From Lentisphaerae bacterium GWF2_44_16 (lineage in GTDB: Bacteria > Verrucomicrobiota > Lentisphaeria > Victivallales > GWF2-45-14): a DNA stretch of 44,948 nt. Shown here in pieces: positions 26,104 to 35,549 of the stretch. Position 1 is the stretch's first letter; each line of letters opens with the position of its first letter. The stretch lies in NCBI GenBank assembly GCA_001803225.1, contig MHBF01000111.1, forward strand, positions 1 to 44,948, given 5' to 3'. Made by a program: the position numbers and the translations under genes. The notes under the pieces are model-generated. The model was given only the letters and a program-made list of their open reading frames with translations. It did no database searches and was not told the DNA's origin.

Positions 26104-27258
26104 TCAACCGAACACGTGTTTTACCGCTTCAAGGTAAGCGTATCCATATTCTGTATCGGGTTCAATATAGGTGCCTTCGGTCCATTCGTTCCAGGAATTT
26201 ATAAGGAGCATATTTCCGGTGGATTTTTCGGACAACATGAATTTTTTTGCGTGCTGTAAGACCTTCTCAAATTCATCGGGGCTGTTGTCCGAAAGTATGG
26301 GCATGAAAGGATATCCGACATTTTCATAAACCTCTGATTGTACCGCTCTCGGGCTGACATCCCAGCCCATGCATACGGCAGGATTGAACGGTAAAGTGTA
26401 ATCAGAACTTAAATGTTCATAGTTTCCCATGTTTTTAAAAGCGAACTCATAATAATCCGAAAATGGAAAGGAGCTGGCATATTTCTGCTTGTTCCATCCA
26501 TGTCCCGAACGTGAATTTATTCCCAAAACGGAAACTAATTCATCAACATTTGATTCGGAATTGCCATCAGCGTTATCGCTGGTTTTCATGGGAAAATCCG
26601 TGCGTCCTTCCATGCCGACGGCATTCAGGTTCAGTTCTCCAAGCCCGGCCTTTTTTACCCGGCTGCGGAAATCATCAAAGATTTTCCGTGCGCTCTCTGT
26701 CCCGCCAAGGTTATTTACCATTTCGATCAGATGATAAATGGAAAAATAAAGCCCTCCGTCCAGACGCATATAATTAGGATGGCTGAAATAATGTTTTATG
26801 CAGTGTTCAGTGCCTTTGAAAAACGTATCCGGGGATACTTCGCCGGAACATAAACTTGGCGCCGGAAACATTCTGCTTCCTGGATGCACCTGCTTAGCCT
26901 CGTGGTTGCACCACATTATTGAAAATTTAAAATTCTCAAGATCAGGGGCCTTCAGAAATCCTTCTTCAAGACACCTGTTTCTATAAGGGCCATCTTTATA
27001 CCAGTACCAATCAAAAATAAATCCGTCTATCCCATGCGAAGACGCCGCTTTAATTTTTCTGCCCATGACAGCCGGGCCTGCTTCATCCTCATATCCCCAT
27101 AAGGGTATTTTGGGCTGCTTATGTCCGGGAAATCTTGGTCGTGCGCATTTGAGTACCTCCCATTCCGTCCAGCCTTTCCCATGCCATTTGTCATTTTGAC
27201 GGTTCCGGTGCCAGTTCGGGAAATAATACGCGCAGACTATCGGTTTATCTGTTTTCAT
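26104..27258 (-). CDS. WbsX / GH99-like domain protein
   Basis: 384 residues. The N-terminus IVCAYYFPNWH and KGWTEWEVLKCARPRFPGHKQP are the WbsX signature. GIDGFIFDWYWY and NSWNEWTEGTYIEPD, near the C-terminus, match the GH99-like TIM barrel. The family is linked to polysaccharide synthesis or to alpha-mannan endo-acting hydrolysis. The start at 27258 has CCAGGAGA at a good distance and forms an ATGA overlap with the SGNH gene; it replaces an ATG at 27291 inside the previous gene. As the last gene of the 26104-36326 operon it probably cleaves part of the same glycan. Confidence 0.85.
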   Translation of the reverse strand: MKTDKPIVCAYYFPNWHRNRQNDKWHGKGWTEWEVLKCARPRFPGHKQPKIPLWGYEDEAGPAVMGRKIKAASSHGIDGFIFDWYWYKDGPYRNRCLEEGFLKAPDLENFKFSIMWCNHEAKQVHPGSRMFPAPSLCSGEVSPDTFFKGTEHCIKHYFSHPNYMRLDGGLYFSIYHLIEMVNNLGGTESARKIFDDFRSRVKKAGLGELNLNAVGMEGRTDFPMKTSDNADGNSESNVDELVSVLGINSRSGHGWNKQKYASSFPFSDYYEFAFKNMGNYEHLSSDYTLPFNPAVCMGWDVSPRAVQSEVYENVGYPFMPILSDNSPDEFEKVLQHAKKFMLSEKSTGNMLLINSWNEWTEGTYIEPDTEYGYAYLEAVKHVFG

Positions 27259-27914
27259 TTTATTTCTCCTGGAGAAAGAATCGGAAACCATTGCATGATT
27301 TTTTCAGCCACTATTTCATGTCCTTTTCTGTTGGGATGGTTAATCCACGACATCAAATCTGAAAGTTCGCCTCCATTGAGACAATAATTCTTAAAACCCG
27401 CGAAACTGTCGGCAAGCCCCAGTCCATACTTGTCAGCCAGACTTTTTATCTGTTCCGCATGTTGTTCAAGTATTTCAGCCTTGTCGTCCATTCTCCCGGT
27501 TGGCGTAAGCAGAATTATTTTTATATTCTGCGACAATGCTTTTTCAATCATTGAAGACCACGCTTTATGCGATCTTTCCAAACCTATTCCGCAATCATTC
27601 AAAGCATAATCCATCGTAATCAAATCAGGTTTATGGCACAGAACACCCCTCTCAAATCTTTCAGCGCCGCTTTCTGAGTTTTCTCCTCCGACAGCCGTAA
27701 CAATTACATTTATCAAAGCCATCGGATATCTCTCTTTCAATTTCAAATGTAGCAAGTGAGGATAGGCGTTAAAAGTATTTACCACATGAAATCCGAAATA
27801 GCCTCCCGGGACGCTGTGCCCGTGGCATACTATATTGACAGTCCTATTAGCGGGCCATATCTTTGACAGAAGCACGGAAATATCCCGGAGATAAGTATCC
27901 CTGTCGGCAGTCAT
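27255..27914 (-). CDS. SGNH/GDSL-type hydrolase (putative carbohydrate esterase)
   Basis: 219 residues. The four SGNH blocks are seen: CHGHSVPGGYF (Ser nucleophile in GHS instead of GDS, about residue 33), TAVGGENS (Gly block), DYALNDCGIG (Asn) and a terminal SWINHPNRKGHEIVAEKI (Asp replaced by Asn, His in NHPN). Such enzymes remove acetyl or methyl esters from polysaccharides. There is no signal peptide. AAGGAG, inside the end of the isomerase gene, precedes the ATG. Its stop overlaps the start of the WbsX gene (ATGA). The altered GHS and NHPN triad positions deserve a structural check. Confidence 0.8.
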   Translation of the reverse strand: MTADRDTYLRDISVLLSKIWPANRTVNIVCHGHSVPGGYFGFHVVNTFNAYPHLLHLKLKERYPMALINVIVTAVGGENSESGAERFERGVLCHKPDLITMDYALNDCGIGLERSHKAWSSMIEKALSQNIKIILLTPTGRMDDKAEILEQHAEQIKSLADKYGLGLADSFAGFKNYCLNGGELSDLMSWINHPNRKGHEIVAEKIMQWFPILSPGEIK

Positions 27915-27915
27915 A

Positions 27916-29379
27916 TTATTTTTCTCCTTTTACAATTACATTTTCTATATTTAAAATATTCCCTATTTTCTTCAATGTCTCCGCATGACGCCCTATGCCC
28001 AGCGCAAAATGATGCGTAGGCCCTTCCGCCGCCCAGCGCTTTAAAAATGTTTTTATATCGGGCATGAAACGTCCGTGCGTATTTGTGTTTCCAGTCGGGG
28101 GAACAGGCCCGTTGACGGATTCGCCTTCGGCAATAATCATTTTGAATTTACCGTCCGCCTTCACTCCGATGCTCATCATGGTTATAGGGCCTTCCTTTAT
28201 TTTGAATTCAACGCCAGCGCCGGAACCCGGCTTGCCGTGATATTTTTTCAGACTCCTGATTACGGGTTTACAATCGGCTATGTTCAGATGATGCGGCCCG
28301 TCATGGCCTACAAGTACCGTCCCCCTCTCAAAATCAATCGGATGAAATTCCGCGAAGCTTCCGCCTATTTCCAATCTGTCCATTATCAGCATGGCTATGC
28401 ATGTTTTGATGTCGTATTCTCCGCACATCGGAAATCCTGCCGCGGTCAGAAGGGAATTGCCGACGATGAAATTCGTTACCAGCTTTCTCATTTCCGATCC
28501 TTCTTCCGCTTCATAATAATACGCCAGGCCGTCGAGTTTTTTCTCCTGAATGAATTTTTCAAGCGCTACAGCGGCTTTTGCGGCGGTATCGAGATCTTCT
28601 TCTGTAAGTTTTACAGTTATCGGGTCTGAAACAGGATCGGGGGTATCGAAGAATTCGAGAATTCTTCTTCTCATTTCTTTCACTTCCTTCTCATCTCCGG
28701 AAATATTCCTGAAATGCTTCATTATCTCATCCGGTTCGCATTGTACGACATGAGATCCAAAAGTTGAAGTTACGGCTGTCGGGTCAGTGTGCATATCAAG
28801 CATTGCTTCAAGAACATGGCCCATGTGCCCTATGCGGGCCTTTTTCAGGTCATGCAATACATGCGCGATTGAGCACCACTCTGCTATTTCCTTGTCAACT
28901 TCCGCGTCGTTTTCAAGCTGTCCTATTATGAGTTCTGGAATTTTTCTGCCCATCCGCATGGCAACTCCGGTGAATTCGGGGACTGAACAGAAATCGTCGT
29001 TACAGAGCTGCATGAATGTCGAAGCCTTCGCATAATCAAGAGCGGACAGCGGCTGAAGAGCCAGCAGGACTATCGGGACATTTATCTCCCTGACGATTAT
29101 GCCGAATGTCGAGCTGGTAGCGTAAGTTACCATATCTATAAACAATACATCAAGCTCCGCTTTTTTAATTTCACTTACTATTCTGTAAGCACCCTCGGCA
29201 TTATCTATGAGTCCGAATTTAATAACGTTTACGCCGTTCTTCTCCACTTTCTTTTCAAGAATTCCAATTTTATGTTTCATCTCCTCCAGCAGTCCGTCGA
29301 ACTGTTTCCAGTAAGTGTGATGTCCCACTGCAAGCAATCCGATATTTGCCGAAAGTTCTTTTCTTCTTTTTATTTTCAT
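27916..29379 (-). CDS. L-arabinose/L-fucose isomerase-like sugar isomerase
   Basis: 487 residues. The metal-binding pattern of the arabinose isomerase family is present: GEYD (Glu321), FAEFH (Glu344), GHDGPHH (His359) and THHFALGIG (His456/457), in the order of the Mn ligands of E. coli AraA (Glu306, Glu333, His350, His450). The surrounding sequence differs from true AraA (AIAxRLLTEAGFPMCGEYD-like rather than its E-G-D form), so the substrate may be another aldose or a polysaccharide-derived uronate or deoxysugar. It has no signal peptide. It lies between the unknown 809-residue protein and the SGNH hydrolase, within the IclR operon, where it would convert the released monosaccharide. Confidence 0.8.
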   Translation of the reverse strand: MKIKRRKELSANIGLLAVGHHTYWKQFDGLLEEMKHKIGILEKKVEKNGVNVIKFGLIDNAEGAYRIVSEIKKAELDVLFIDMVTYATSSTFGIIVREINVPIVLLALQPLSALDYAKASTFMQLCNDDFCSVPEFTGVAMRMGRKIPELIIGQLENDAEVDKEIAEWCSIAHVLHDLKKARIGHMGHVLEAMLDMHTDPTAVTSTFGSHVVQCEPDEIMKHFRNISGDEKEVKEMRRRILEFFDTPDPVSDPITVKLTEEDLDTAAKAAVALEKFIQEKKLDGLAYYYEAEEGSEMRKLVTNFIVGNSLLTAAGFPMCGEYDIKTCIAMLIMDRLEIGGSFAEFHPIDFERGTVLVGHDGPHHLNIADCKPVIRSLKKYHGKPGSGAGVEFKIKEGPITMMSIGVKADGKFKMIIAEGESVNGPVPPTGNTNTHGRFMPDIKTFLKRWAAEGPTHHFALGIGRHAETLKKIGNILNIENVIVKGEK

Positions 29380-29398
29380 TTTGAATTCCAGTTTTTTT

Positions 29399-31828
29399 TT
29401 ACCAGTAAATCAAGACTCGTCCCGAAACTTTTTTTGTCGTTTTGAAAAATTTCCAACCGTTCTCCTCCACCAGTTTAACTTCTGCAAATTTTCCATTGAC
29501 GTATGGACTTTTCGGGTTCAGCAAAACTGACGGATTTTTCTCGGCATCAGGGAAAATAATAAGCTCGGCTTCATCCAGGCCATTCAATCTCAGGCTTCGT
29601 TTAATTCCATGCAGACGCACATTATTTTCCCTGCATGAGACTATGCTTTCATTTTTCTGTCTTGCGAAAATGCGGAATTCATGATGCCATGTCCTCGAAA
29701 AACGATAAAATGATGAACTGTTTTTTACCCGCTGTTCCTGCCCTGTTATAAGCGGCCCGCCGAAGGAAGCGGCAAATTCGATTTCAACAAAAGTATTGCG
29801 GTTTAATCCTGAGAAGTAAAATGCGTTTTTACTGCGGTTCAACGTCATTACAGGTTCTCTCTGTCTTTCGCCGCCGCGGTGAAAAACAAAACGCCATCCG
29901 AAGCGTTCAAGCAAGACCGGAAAAAGCCTTTCCGGATAAAATTGTTCGGCCTCCGAAGGCAGTGTCTGGTGTTCCGCTATTTTTTCAGGAGGATTGTACG
30001 CGCAGAACATTGTCGCGCTTCCCCTCAACCATACAAGGCGGCCTTTCCCGAATGAAACTTCCGCCGCGTATGTGCGTTTTTCTTTATTGTTTCCTGAACT
30101 CGCCAATACATTTTCCCCGCCTGTTTCCTCAATTCCTCCCGCCGATAAAACAGGATTATGTTCGAAATCCCAGTGAGGCGCTAAATTCTCAATGAGATCT
30201 TTAATGCCTTCATTTAATTCCATCAACATTTTTCCATCCAGGCCTTTATCAAGTTTTATCCCTAATGCTTCTTTCAGTTTTTTACCGGCATGACGCAAAG
30301 GCCCGTAAATAAAAACATTTCCTCCCGCCTCAAGGTGCCTGAAGAGGGCTTTTTCCCATTCGCTCCCGTCTTCCGGCACGGGACTGATAAGTATTCTATT
30401 GCTCAGGAATGCGTCATCACGCTTTTTGTTTTCAATGAAATTTTTCACACTGCAAACAGTATTCAGCGGCAGGCCCCTGTTTATCGCGTCTCTGATGAGA
30501 AGATCCCCAAACATGACTTCATCTATGCGCTGATTTATCCACTTGTGGTATTCTTCAAATGGATATATCCAGACCAGAGGCCCCGGCTCGTCCGCAGCGT
30601 GCCTGAAAGCTTCCATCAGATGCGGGATAACCTCCGAAGGTACCTGCTCAGGCATATTTCCCCAGGAATCATCTATTGTCAGAAAATTTACCGATGAGGC
30701 TGCCTGTACCTGCCCATTTTTCTCAATCCGCGAAACTGCCATCGGCAGGTAAATATCTCCGGGTTCGCGTTCGTAACGGTCAAGCCACGGCGAATTGACC
30801 CACCATGGATCGTGAGTGTAAAAACGGAAACAGAAAGACTTTTCCGGCAGTTCGGCGATATGCGACATCCATCCCGCGAGCTCCAGGCCGAAATCCTCAT
30901 TTATCGCCGCCCATGGAGAGTTTACAGGCGGTATCGCCATAAAGCCTCCTTCATACAATTCCTTCAAAGGGACCCCGTCAGAAGCAATATCTATTCCCGT
31001 TGACATATTCGTTCCACGGACATATACAGGATATGGGCATTCATTCTTGAAAAGATTCCAGAATTCAAGCATTTCCTTTACGGCGGCGGGAGCTTTTTCC
31101 GGAAAATATTTTTTCCCGTCAAAGAGTAGCCCTGTATGGTTCCAAGGAGATATCCCGAAGCCGAAACCGTTTGAAAACCATATAAAATCAAAGTCTAAAT
31201 CGGAAAGAAAACATTTTGACTGCCTCCCGAGAAAAAGCCCGAAAGGAGTTCCTTCAGGTATTCCCGACGGAAATCCGGCATAACTGAAATTATCTTTTTT
31301 CAGAACAGCGGAACACGATACCACGTCTTTTTTCGGTCCTCCGAATGTTCCGGTGCAGACTTCCGGGTGCCTCTGATATTTAAAAGAAGATTTGGCAAAT
31401 TCCGGCCCCGGATCAAATGTTGCGCCAAGCAGTATTTCCTTTTTCAGATATTCTTTTCCAGTCTCTTTTATTATCTTTATCAAGTCTTTTAAAAAGCGAT
31501 AATCAAAATCCGGCGCGTCATCCCGGTAAAGTCTGCCTTTTGTGTGCAGCTGGCGGCATTCAGGATCAAGCTTGAGCCGTTCTTCATCCGGTTCTCTGTT
31601 TATGCATCCGATATATCTTGCCCAGTCATATTTATCTTCAGGCTTTCCGCGGTAGTCAAGAATTTCCGACCCGTCCCCAATCCAGAGCATGACGGAAACT
31701 TTGTCCGAATGACGGCAAAGCGGTTCCCATTGCCTGAACATTTCCATACAGATTTTTCTGCAATTTTCCCTCTCCGGATTCCAGAAAGGTTTCAACGACA
31801 TTTCCAACGTAACATTTTCCAGTTTCAT
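29399..31828 (-). CDS. Large protein of unknown function, glycoside-hydrolase-like
   Basis: 809 residues, not recognised. There is no signal peptide or membrane segment, so it is likely cytoplasmic. The first ~420 residues look like a TIM-barrel glycosidase: MSLKPFWNP, LWIGDGSEILDYRGKP, GATFDPGPEFA, WFSNGFGFG and CFRFYTHDPWWVNSPW have the Trp/Phe/Asp/Glu-rich loops of sugar-binding clefts. Residues about 470-560 (NRILISPVPEDGSEWE, EAGGNVFIYGPLRHAGK) resemble a class I glutamine-amidotransferase-like fold as in trimerisation domains of beta-galactosidases. The C-terminus looks beta-rich. AAGGAAA precedes the ATG. Its place between a lyase and a sugar isomerase suggests it acts on the released oligosaccharides. 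Confidence 0.6.
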   Translation of the reverse strand: MKLENVTLEMSLKPFWNPERENCRKICMEMFRQWEPLCRHSDKVSVMLWIGDGSEILDYRGKPEDKYDWARYIGCINREPDEERLKLDPECRQLHTKGRLYRDDAPDFDYRFLKDLIKIIKETGKEYLKKEILLGATFDPGPEFAKSSFKYQRHPEVCTGTFGGPKKDVVSCSAVLKKDNFSYAGFPSGIPEGTPFGLFLGRQSKCFLSDLDFDFIWFSNGFGFGISPWNHTGLLFDGKKYFPEKAPAAVKEMLEFWNLFKNECPYPVYVRGTNMSTGIDIASDGVPLKELYEGGFMAIPPVNSPWAAINEDFGLELAGWMSHIAELPEKSFCFRFYTHDPWWVNSPWLDRYEREPGDIYLPMAVSRIEKNGQVQAASSVNFLTIDDSWGNMPEQVPSEVIPHLMEAFRHAADEPGPLVWIYPFEEYHKWINQRIDEVMFGDLLIRDAINRGLPLNTVCSVKNFIENKKRDDAFLSNRILISPVPEDGSEWEKALFRHLEAGGNVFIYGPLRHAGKKLKEALGIKLDKGLDGKMLMELNEGIKDLIENLAPHWDFEHNPVLSAGGIEETGGENVLASSGNNKEKRTYAAEVSFGKGRLVWLRGSATMFCAYNPPEKIAEHQTLPSEAEQFYPERLFPVLLERFGWRFVFHRGGERQREPVMTLNRSKNAFYFSGLNRNTFVEIEFAASFGGPLITGQEQRVKNSSSFYRFSRTWHHEFRIFARQKNESIVSCRENNVRLHGIKRSLRLNGLDEAELIIFPDAEKNPSVLLNPKSPYVNGKFAEVKLVEENGWKFFKTTKKVSGRVLIYW

Positions 31829-31854
31829 AAAAAATATTTCCTTTTTAAAACTAT

Positions 31855-34800
31855 TTACAAATCCAACAAAAAATTATCGATGAAAAACAAACCATCCAGA
31901 TATTTAATCATTAAAGTATGTTTCCCTTTTTCTAGGAATAATTCAGGACAAACCATGGTAGTTTTTTCTTTTTCCATATTTTCCATTTTACTTATTCCAC
32001 AGCTTTTTCCATCAACAAATATTTCAAAAACAGCATTTTTAGCGCCTGCAAATACCAATTTATATTTACCATCGGAAGGAATGTTGAGCTCCCATGCCGC
32101 CTCTTCCCCTTCTCTGGAAAAAACGACACGATATTTTTTAAGATTATTATTAACTAAACTGATCTGTGCTTTTTCAGGAGACCATTTATCAAGAGTATTT
32201 ATAGCTTCAATATTAAGAACAGAATTCTTTACCTTATAAGGAGACGCTGTAAACTTTTCTGAAGAAATAAAATTAATAGTAACTCCTGTTACATCTCCAT
32301 TCCCCAAAATGTTTATCAATTTTCCGCCCGAATTAAGCCAGATTGATGCAGTATAATTATTCTCTTTGGAAAGTATGGTTCCTTTTTGTCCTATTCTAAC
32401 AAAAACCTTGTCCTTTGCTTTTGATTCGGGGGCAAGCTGAATACTAAAAAGACCATTCCTGTCAATATTTAAAGCCCCGGACAAATTCGATAGAGATAAG
32501 GAAGTTTTACTTTTTCTTAATGAACCTGAAATATATCCCCCGCTTTTTCCATCCAGCAAGAGGATAGGATTGTTGATTTTGTTAAAAGTAAATTTTTCGG
32601 ATAGTTTCCAATTTATTTTTTGTTCTGACTTAAAAATATCTTTATTTTTGAATTTAAAATAATTTCCTTTAATAAGCATAACGCTTTCGAGTTCGCCATT
32701 CTCTGATATTTTAAATCCGGCACTTTCGGCATTTGTTTCAATTCCATCCAATTTCACATGTTCTGATTGTTTGTTAAATAACACGTAATAAGAATTAAAT
32801 TCCACAGCTACGGCATTTGGAAGTTTTATGAGCCTGAATTTAATATCTTCTGAATTAGCAAGTGATTTTTTCTGTATTTGCATTCCGGCAAGAATGAGCG
32901 ATTCTTTTTGGGAAGTTTTTGTTTGACACTTAAGTATTTGCTCGTTGGCAACAAAATTTTCAGGCAACGGAATATTATAATATCTGTCTGTAACGGGTAT
33001 TTTATAGGCACTTTCTACCGTCATAATAGTTTTTTCGGGCAAAAGTATTTCACCTCTGAGCTGGGAATTGCTATTGTTTATTCTGAATGATTGATCCTTA
33101 ACTTCTATTCCATCCCGGTTCTGAGAATGCAAAAGCCATTCCAGATTATTTTTTTCATTGTTGGCCTTTATAAAATCACATATAACAATAAAACCTTCCT
33201 TGACAAAAAATAAATTTCTCTCAAAATAATTTAAATTACCATCATATAAACTATCTGAATTCATTATACCTCTGCAAAATCCATATTCGGTACTGTCATA
33301 GAATTCACTGATATTACCGATGTCCTTTATTTTATTCTGCCCTTTTCCATTGATCATTAAAGTATTGTGCGCCATTGAAGAATGTGCGTATTCCCTGTTG
33401 TTTGCATTATAATATCCTCCGTCCACAAGAAGGGCATCTCCAAACGCATTTACAATGAGACTATTCTGGTCTGAGTGCTGATGGGAAGTAAAATATTTTC
33501 CGCTTTTAAAAGCAATCCCAATGTTTTCCCTGGCATCAACAAGGCAGGTATTAAACACACACCAGCCGATATCTCTGTAAAAAATTGATTGCGGAATATC
33601 AAAAGGTGCCTTGGCTTTGATATTATCGTGTTCAGGAATTCCGCAATACCAGAAAACATATGGGTTAAGAATATTTTTGTTAAGGAGTTTTTCGAAATCA
33701 AGATTAAGAGGTCCTTTCATACCATGATTCGGACGCCAGTTATCTCCAAAAGTTATTGCGTAACCCATCGGTGGCGCGCAATATACGGGAAAGATTCCGG
33801 CACTCTGTAGCCAAGGATGTTTAAATAAATCGAATTTATAAAGTTCATTTGCCTCTTTAGCTGCAGAAACTATACATTTGCCACCAAAAGAATGATATGC
33901 CAAACTTTCAGGGCTTGTACCTTGACTACCTAAAGCTGGCAATGCTTTGTATGTAAGCATGTTTAAAATGTATTTAATCTGTTCTTCCGTAAGAGATCCG
34001 GGAGAAACTAATACAGCTCCGGCAATAAAGAAATGTTGTGTCCTGCGCCAAAACAGATTATGAGTAATACCATGTTGCCAATTGAACATACTTTCAAAAA
34101 GATAGTCTTTCAATTCATTAAGTCTTTTTTCTACCTTAGCGCGTTCTTCATCATTCATAATATCCCAAGCCACGTCATAACAGTAGGCTAAGGCTGAAGT
34201 AATGTGATATGTAGATTGTTTACCTCTTAGTTCAGCTGCAAATAAAGCGTTCCTCTTACAAAATTCCTTACACTGGGTATTTTCGTATTTTAATCCATAT
34301 AAAGCAACTTTTTCCATTACTAAAGCAATAGGAAAAAGAAGTGAATGGTAATTTTTAACAACATAATAAGCTTCTTTTTTATCAATATCTGTTGAAAGAT
34401 CAATTAGCTTTCCAGGAAAAATTGTTTTGCAAAGTTCGTCTATTTTTTCATCTTTGTTTACCTCAGAAGCCAAAGCCAGAGACTTTAGGCGGGGATGTTC
34501 CTTTGTCAACAGATTTAGCTTTGCTTGAGGAAGTCTGAATTTTATTAACTCTTCATTGCTGATTTCAAAAGAACCTTCAGTGATAAGCGCTTTTTTCTTA
34601 TCTTCTTTAAAAACTTTGAAATACCATTTGCCCGCTTTAAGAGCTTTTTCCGGTACATAAAAACTATCAATACTTTTCCCCTCATATTTATCCATTGAAA
34701 AATCTTCTACAGAAGAAATATCAATAACGTATGTAGAGCCTGCCTCATATTTCTCATACCACTCTATGAATGGAAAAGCACTGTTTGTAGAAAAGTTCAC

Positions 34801-34866
34801 GCACTGAGCGCTGTAAGCAGTAAAAGAGAGAAGAATTGAAATCAGTTCACATAAGACTTTTTTCAT
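31855..34866 (-). CDS. Exported heparinase II/III-family polysaccharide lyase-like protein
   Basis: 1003 residues with a signal peptide (1-20). Residues about 110-340 form the alpha-helical toroid (TKEHPRLKSLALA as in DUF4962, then an AYHSFGG region with Tyr/His candidates). The HQHSDQNSLIVNAFGDALLVDGGYY block at about 462-486 is the hallmark His-rich site of the heparinase II/III-like beta-sandwich, binding metal near the cleft. The last ~120 residues look like a beta-sandwich carbohydrate-binding module (VFSREGEEAAWELN, KHTLMIKYLDG). The likely reaction is beta-elimination of uronic-acid polysaccharides. GGAAAAATTACT precedes the ATG. Codons are much more AT-rich than in adjacent genes, hinting at transfer. 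Confidence 0.82.
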   Translation of the reverse strand: MKKVLCELISILLSFTAYSAQCVNFSTNSAFPFIEWYEKYEAGSTYVIDISSVEDFSMDKYEGKSIDSFYVPEKALKAGKWYFKVFKEDKKKALITEGSFEISNEELIKFRLPQAKLNLLTKEHPRLKSLALASEVNKDEKIDELCKTIFPGKLIDLSTDIDKKEAYYVVKNYHSLLFPIALVMEKVALYGLKYENTQCKEFCKRNALFAAELRGKQSTYHITSALAYCYDVAWDIMNDEERAKVEKRLNELKDYLFESMFNWQHGITHNLFWRRTQHFFIAGAVLVSPGSLTEEQIKYILNMLTYKALPALGSQGTSPESLAYHSFGGKCIVSAAKEANELYKFDLFKHPWLQSAGIFPVYCAPPMGYAITFGDNWRPNHGMKGPLNLDFEKLLNKNILNPYVFWYCGIPEHDNIKAKAPFDIPQSIFYRDIGWCVFNTCLVDARENIGIAFKSGKYFTSHQHSDQNSLIVNAFGDALLVDGGYYNANNREYAHSSMAHNTLMINGKGQNKIKDIGNISEFYDSTEYGFCRGIMNSDSLYDGNLNYFERNLFFVKEGFIVICDFIKANNEKNNLEWLLHSQNRDGIEVKDQSFRINNSNSQLRGEILLPEKTIMTVESAYKIPVTDRYYNIPLPENFVANEQILKCQTKTSQKESLILAGMQIQKKSLANSEDIKFRLIKLPNAVAVEFNSYYVLFNKQSEHVKLDGIETNAESAGFKISENGELESVMLIKGNYFKFKNKDIFKSEQKINWKLSEKFTFNKINNPILLLDGKSGGYISGSLRKSKTSLSLSNLSGALNIDRNGLFSIQLAPESKAKDKVFVRIGQKGTILSKENNYTASIWLNSGGKLINILGNGDVTGVTINFISSEKFTASPYKVKNSVLNIEAINTLDKWSPEKAQISLVNNNLKKYRVVFSREGEEAAWELNIPSDGKYKLVFAGAKNAVFEIFVDGKSCGISKMENMEKEKTTMVCPELFLEKGKHTLMIKYLDGLFFIDNFLLDL

Positions 34867-34903
34867 AGTAATTTTTCCTTTAAAATATTCATAAACTCTA
34901 TTA

Positions 34904-35539
34904 TTAATCATTACAAAAAGGATTCCAGAAGTTTTCTTCTGCAGTGTAAGATGGCCAAGGTGCTTTACGCACCGCTACATGACCGTCAGGATACATGACA
35001 TTTGCTTTATTTTTATGGCTGAACATGACAAACGCATCTGCAGTTAAAGTTACGCGAGGAGAAAATGTTCTGGCAATAGTTTCTGTTCCTGAAATCACCA
35101 TACTCGGCTTTCGAATCTGATTCATTTTTACGTATGGAGTATCAGTTGTTACAGATTTATATCTGAATAATTTGCTCGAAAAACCGTAATTTGATTTCCA
35201 ATTCCCAAAAACCCAAACTTGTTCTCTATTAGAATCACAGATAGTCAACGGATAACTGTTGGGTACATTTAGTCCCATATAAACACCTATCTTATCATAA
35301 ATAATAAAACCATTCTCACCGATAATCGGAAGATAATTATCATAGTCATTACTATACATTTGTATAGCAAGCCCTATTTGTTTTAAATTAGAGGTACATT
35401 TTATTTGCCGGGAAGTATCACGCACACTTTTCAATGCTGGCAGAAACAGAGAAGCTAATATCGCTATTATTGAAATTACAACGAGCAACTCTATGAGTGT
35501 AAACTCTTTACAAAAAACATTTTTTACTTTTTTATTCAT
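34904..35539 (-). CDS. Type II secretion-type pseudopilin with H-X9-DG domain
   Basis: 211 residues. The N-terminus [20 protein letters not shown] (residues 13-32) is a class III prepilin helix with the conserved +5 glutamate (Glu17), but the residue before the Phe is Glu rather than Gly. The C-terminal domain ends with [14 protein letters not shown], an exact H-X9-DG motif that is characteristic of the large pseudopilin sets of Planctomycetes and Lentisphaerota. GAGGAAGGAAG precedes the ATG. It lies 10 nt after the IclR stop and 37 nt before the lyase start. It probably assembles into a periplasmic or surface fibre that delivers or holds glycan-active proteins, which is an inference. Confidence 0.88.
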   Translation of the reverse strand: MNKKVKNVFCKEFTLIELLVVISIIAILASLFLPALKSVRDTSRQIKCTSNLKQIGLAIQMYSNDYDNYLPIIGENGFIIYDKIGVYMGLNVPNSYPLTICDSNREQVWVFGNWKSNYGFSSKLFRYKSVTTDTPYVKMNQIRKPSMVISGTETIARTFSPRVTLTADAFVMFSHKNKANVMYPDGHVAVRKAPWPSYTAEENFWNPFCND

Positions 35540-35549
35540 GCTTCCTTCC

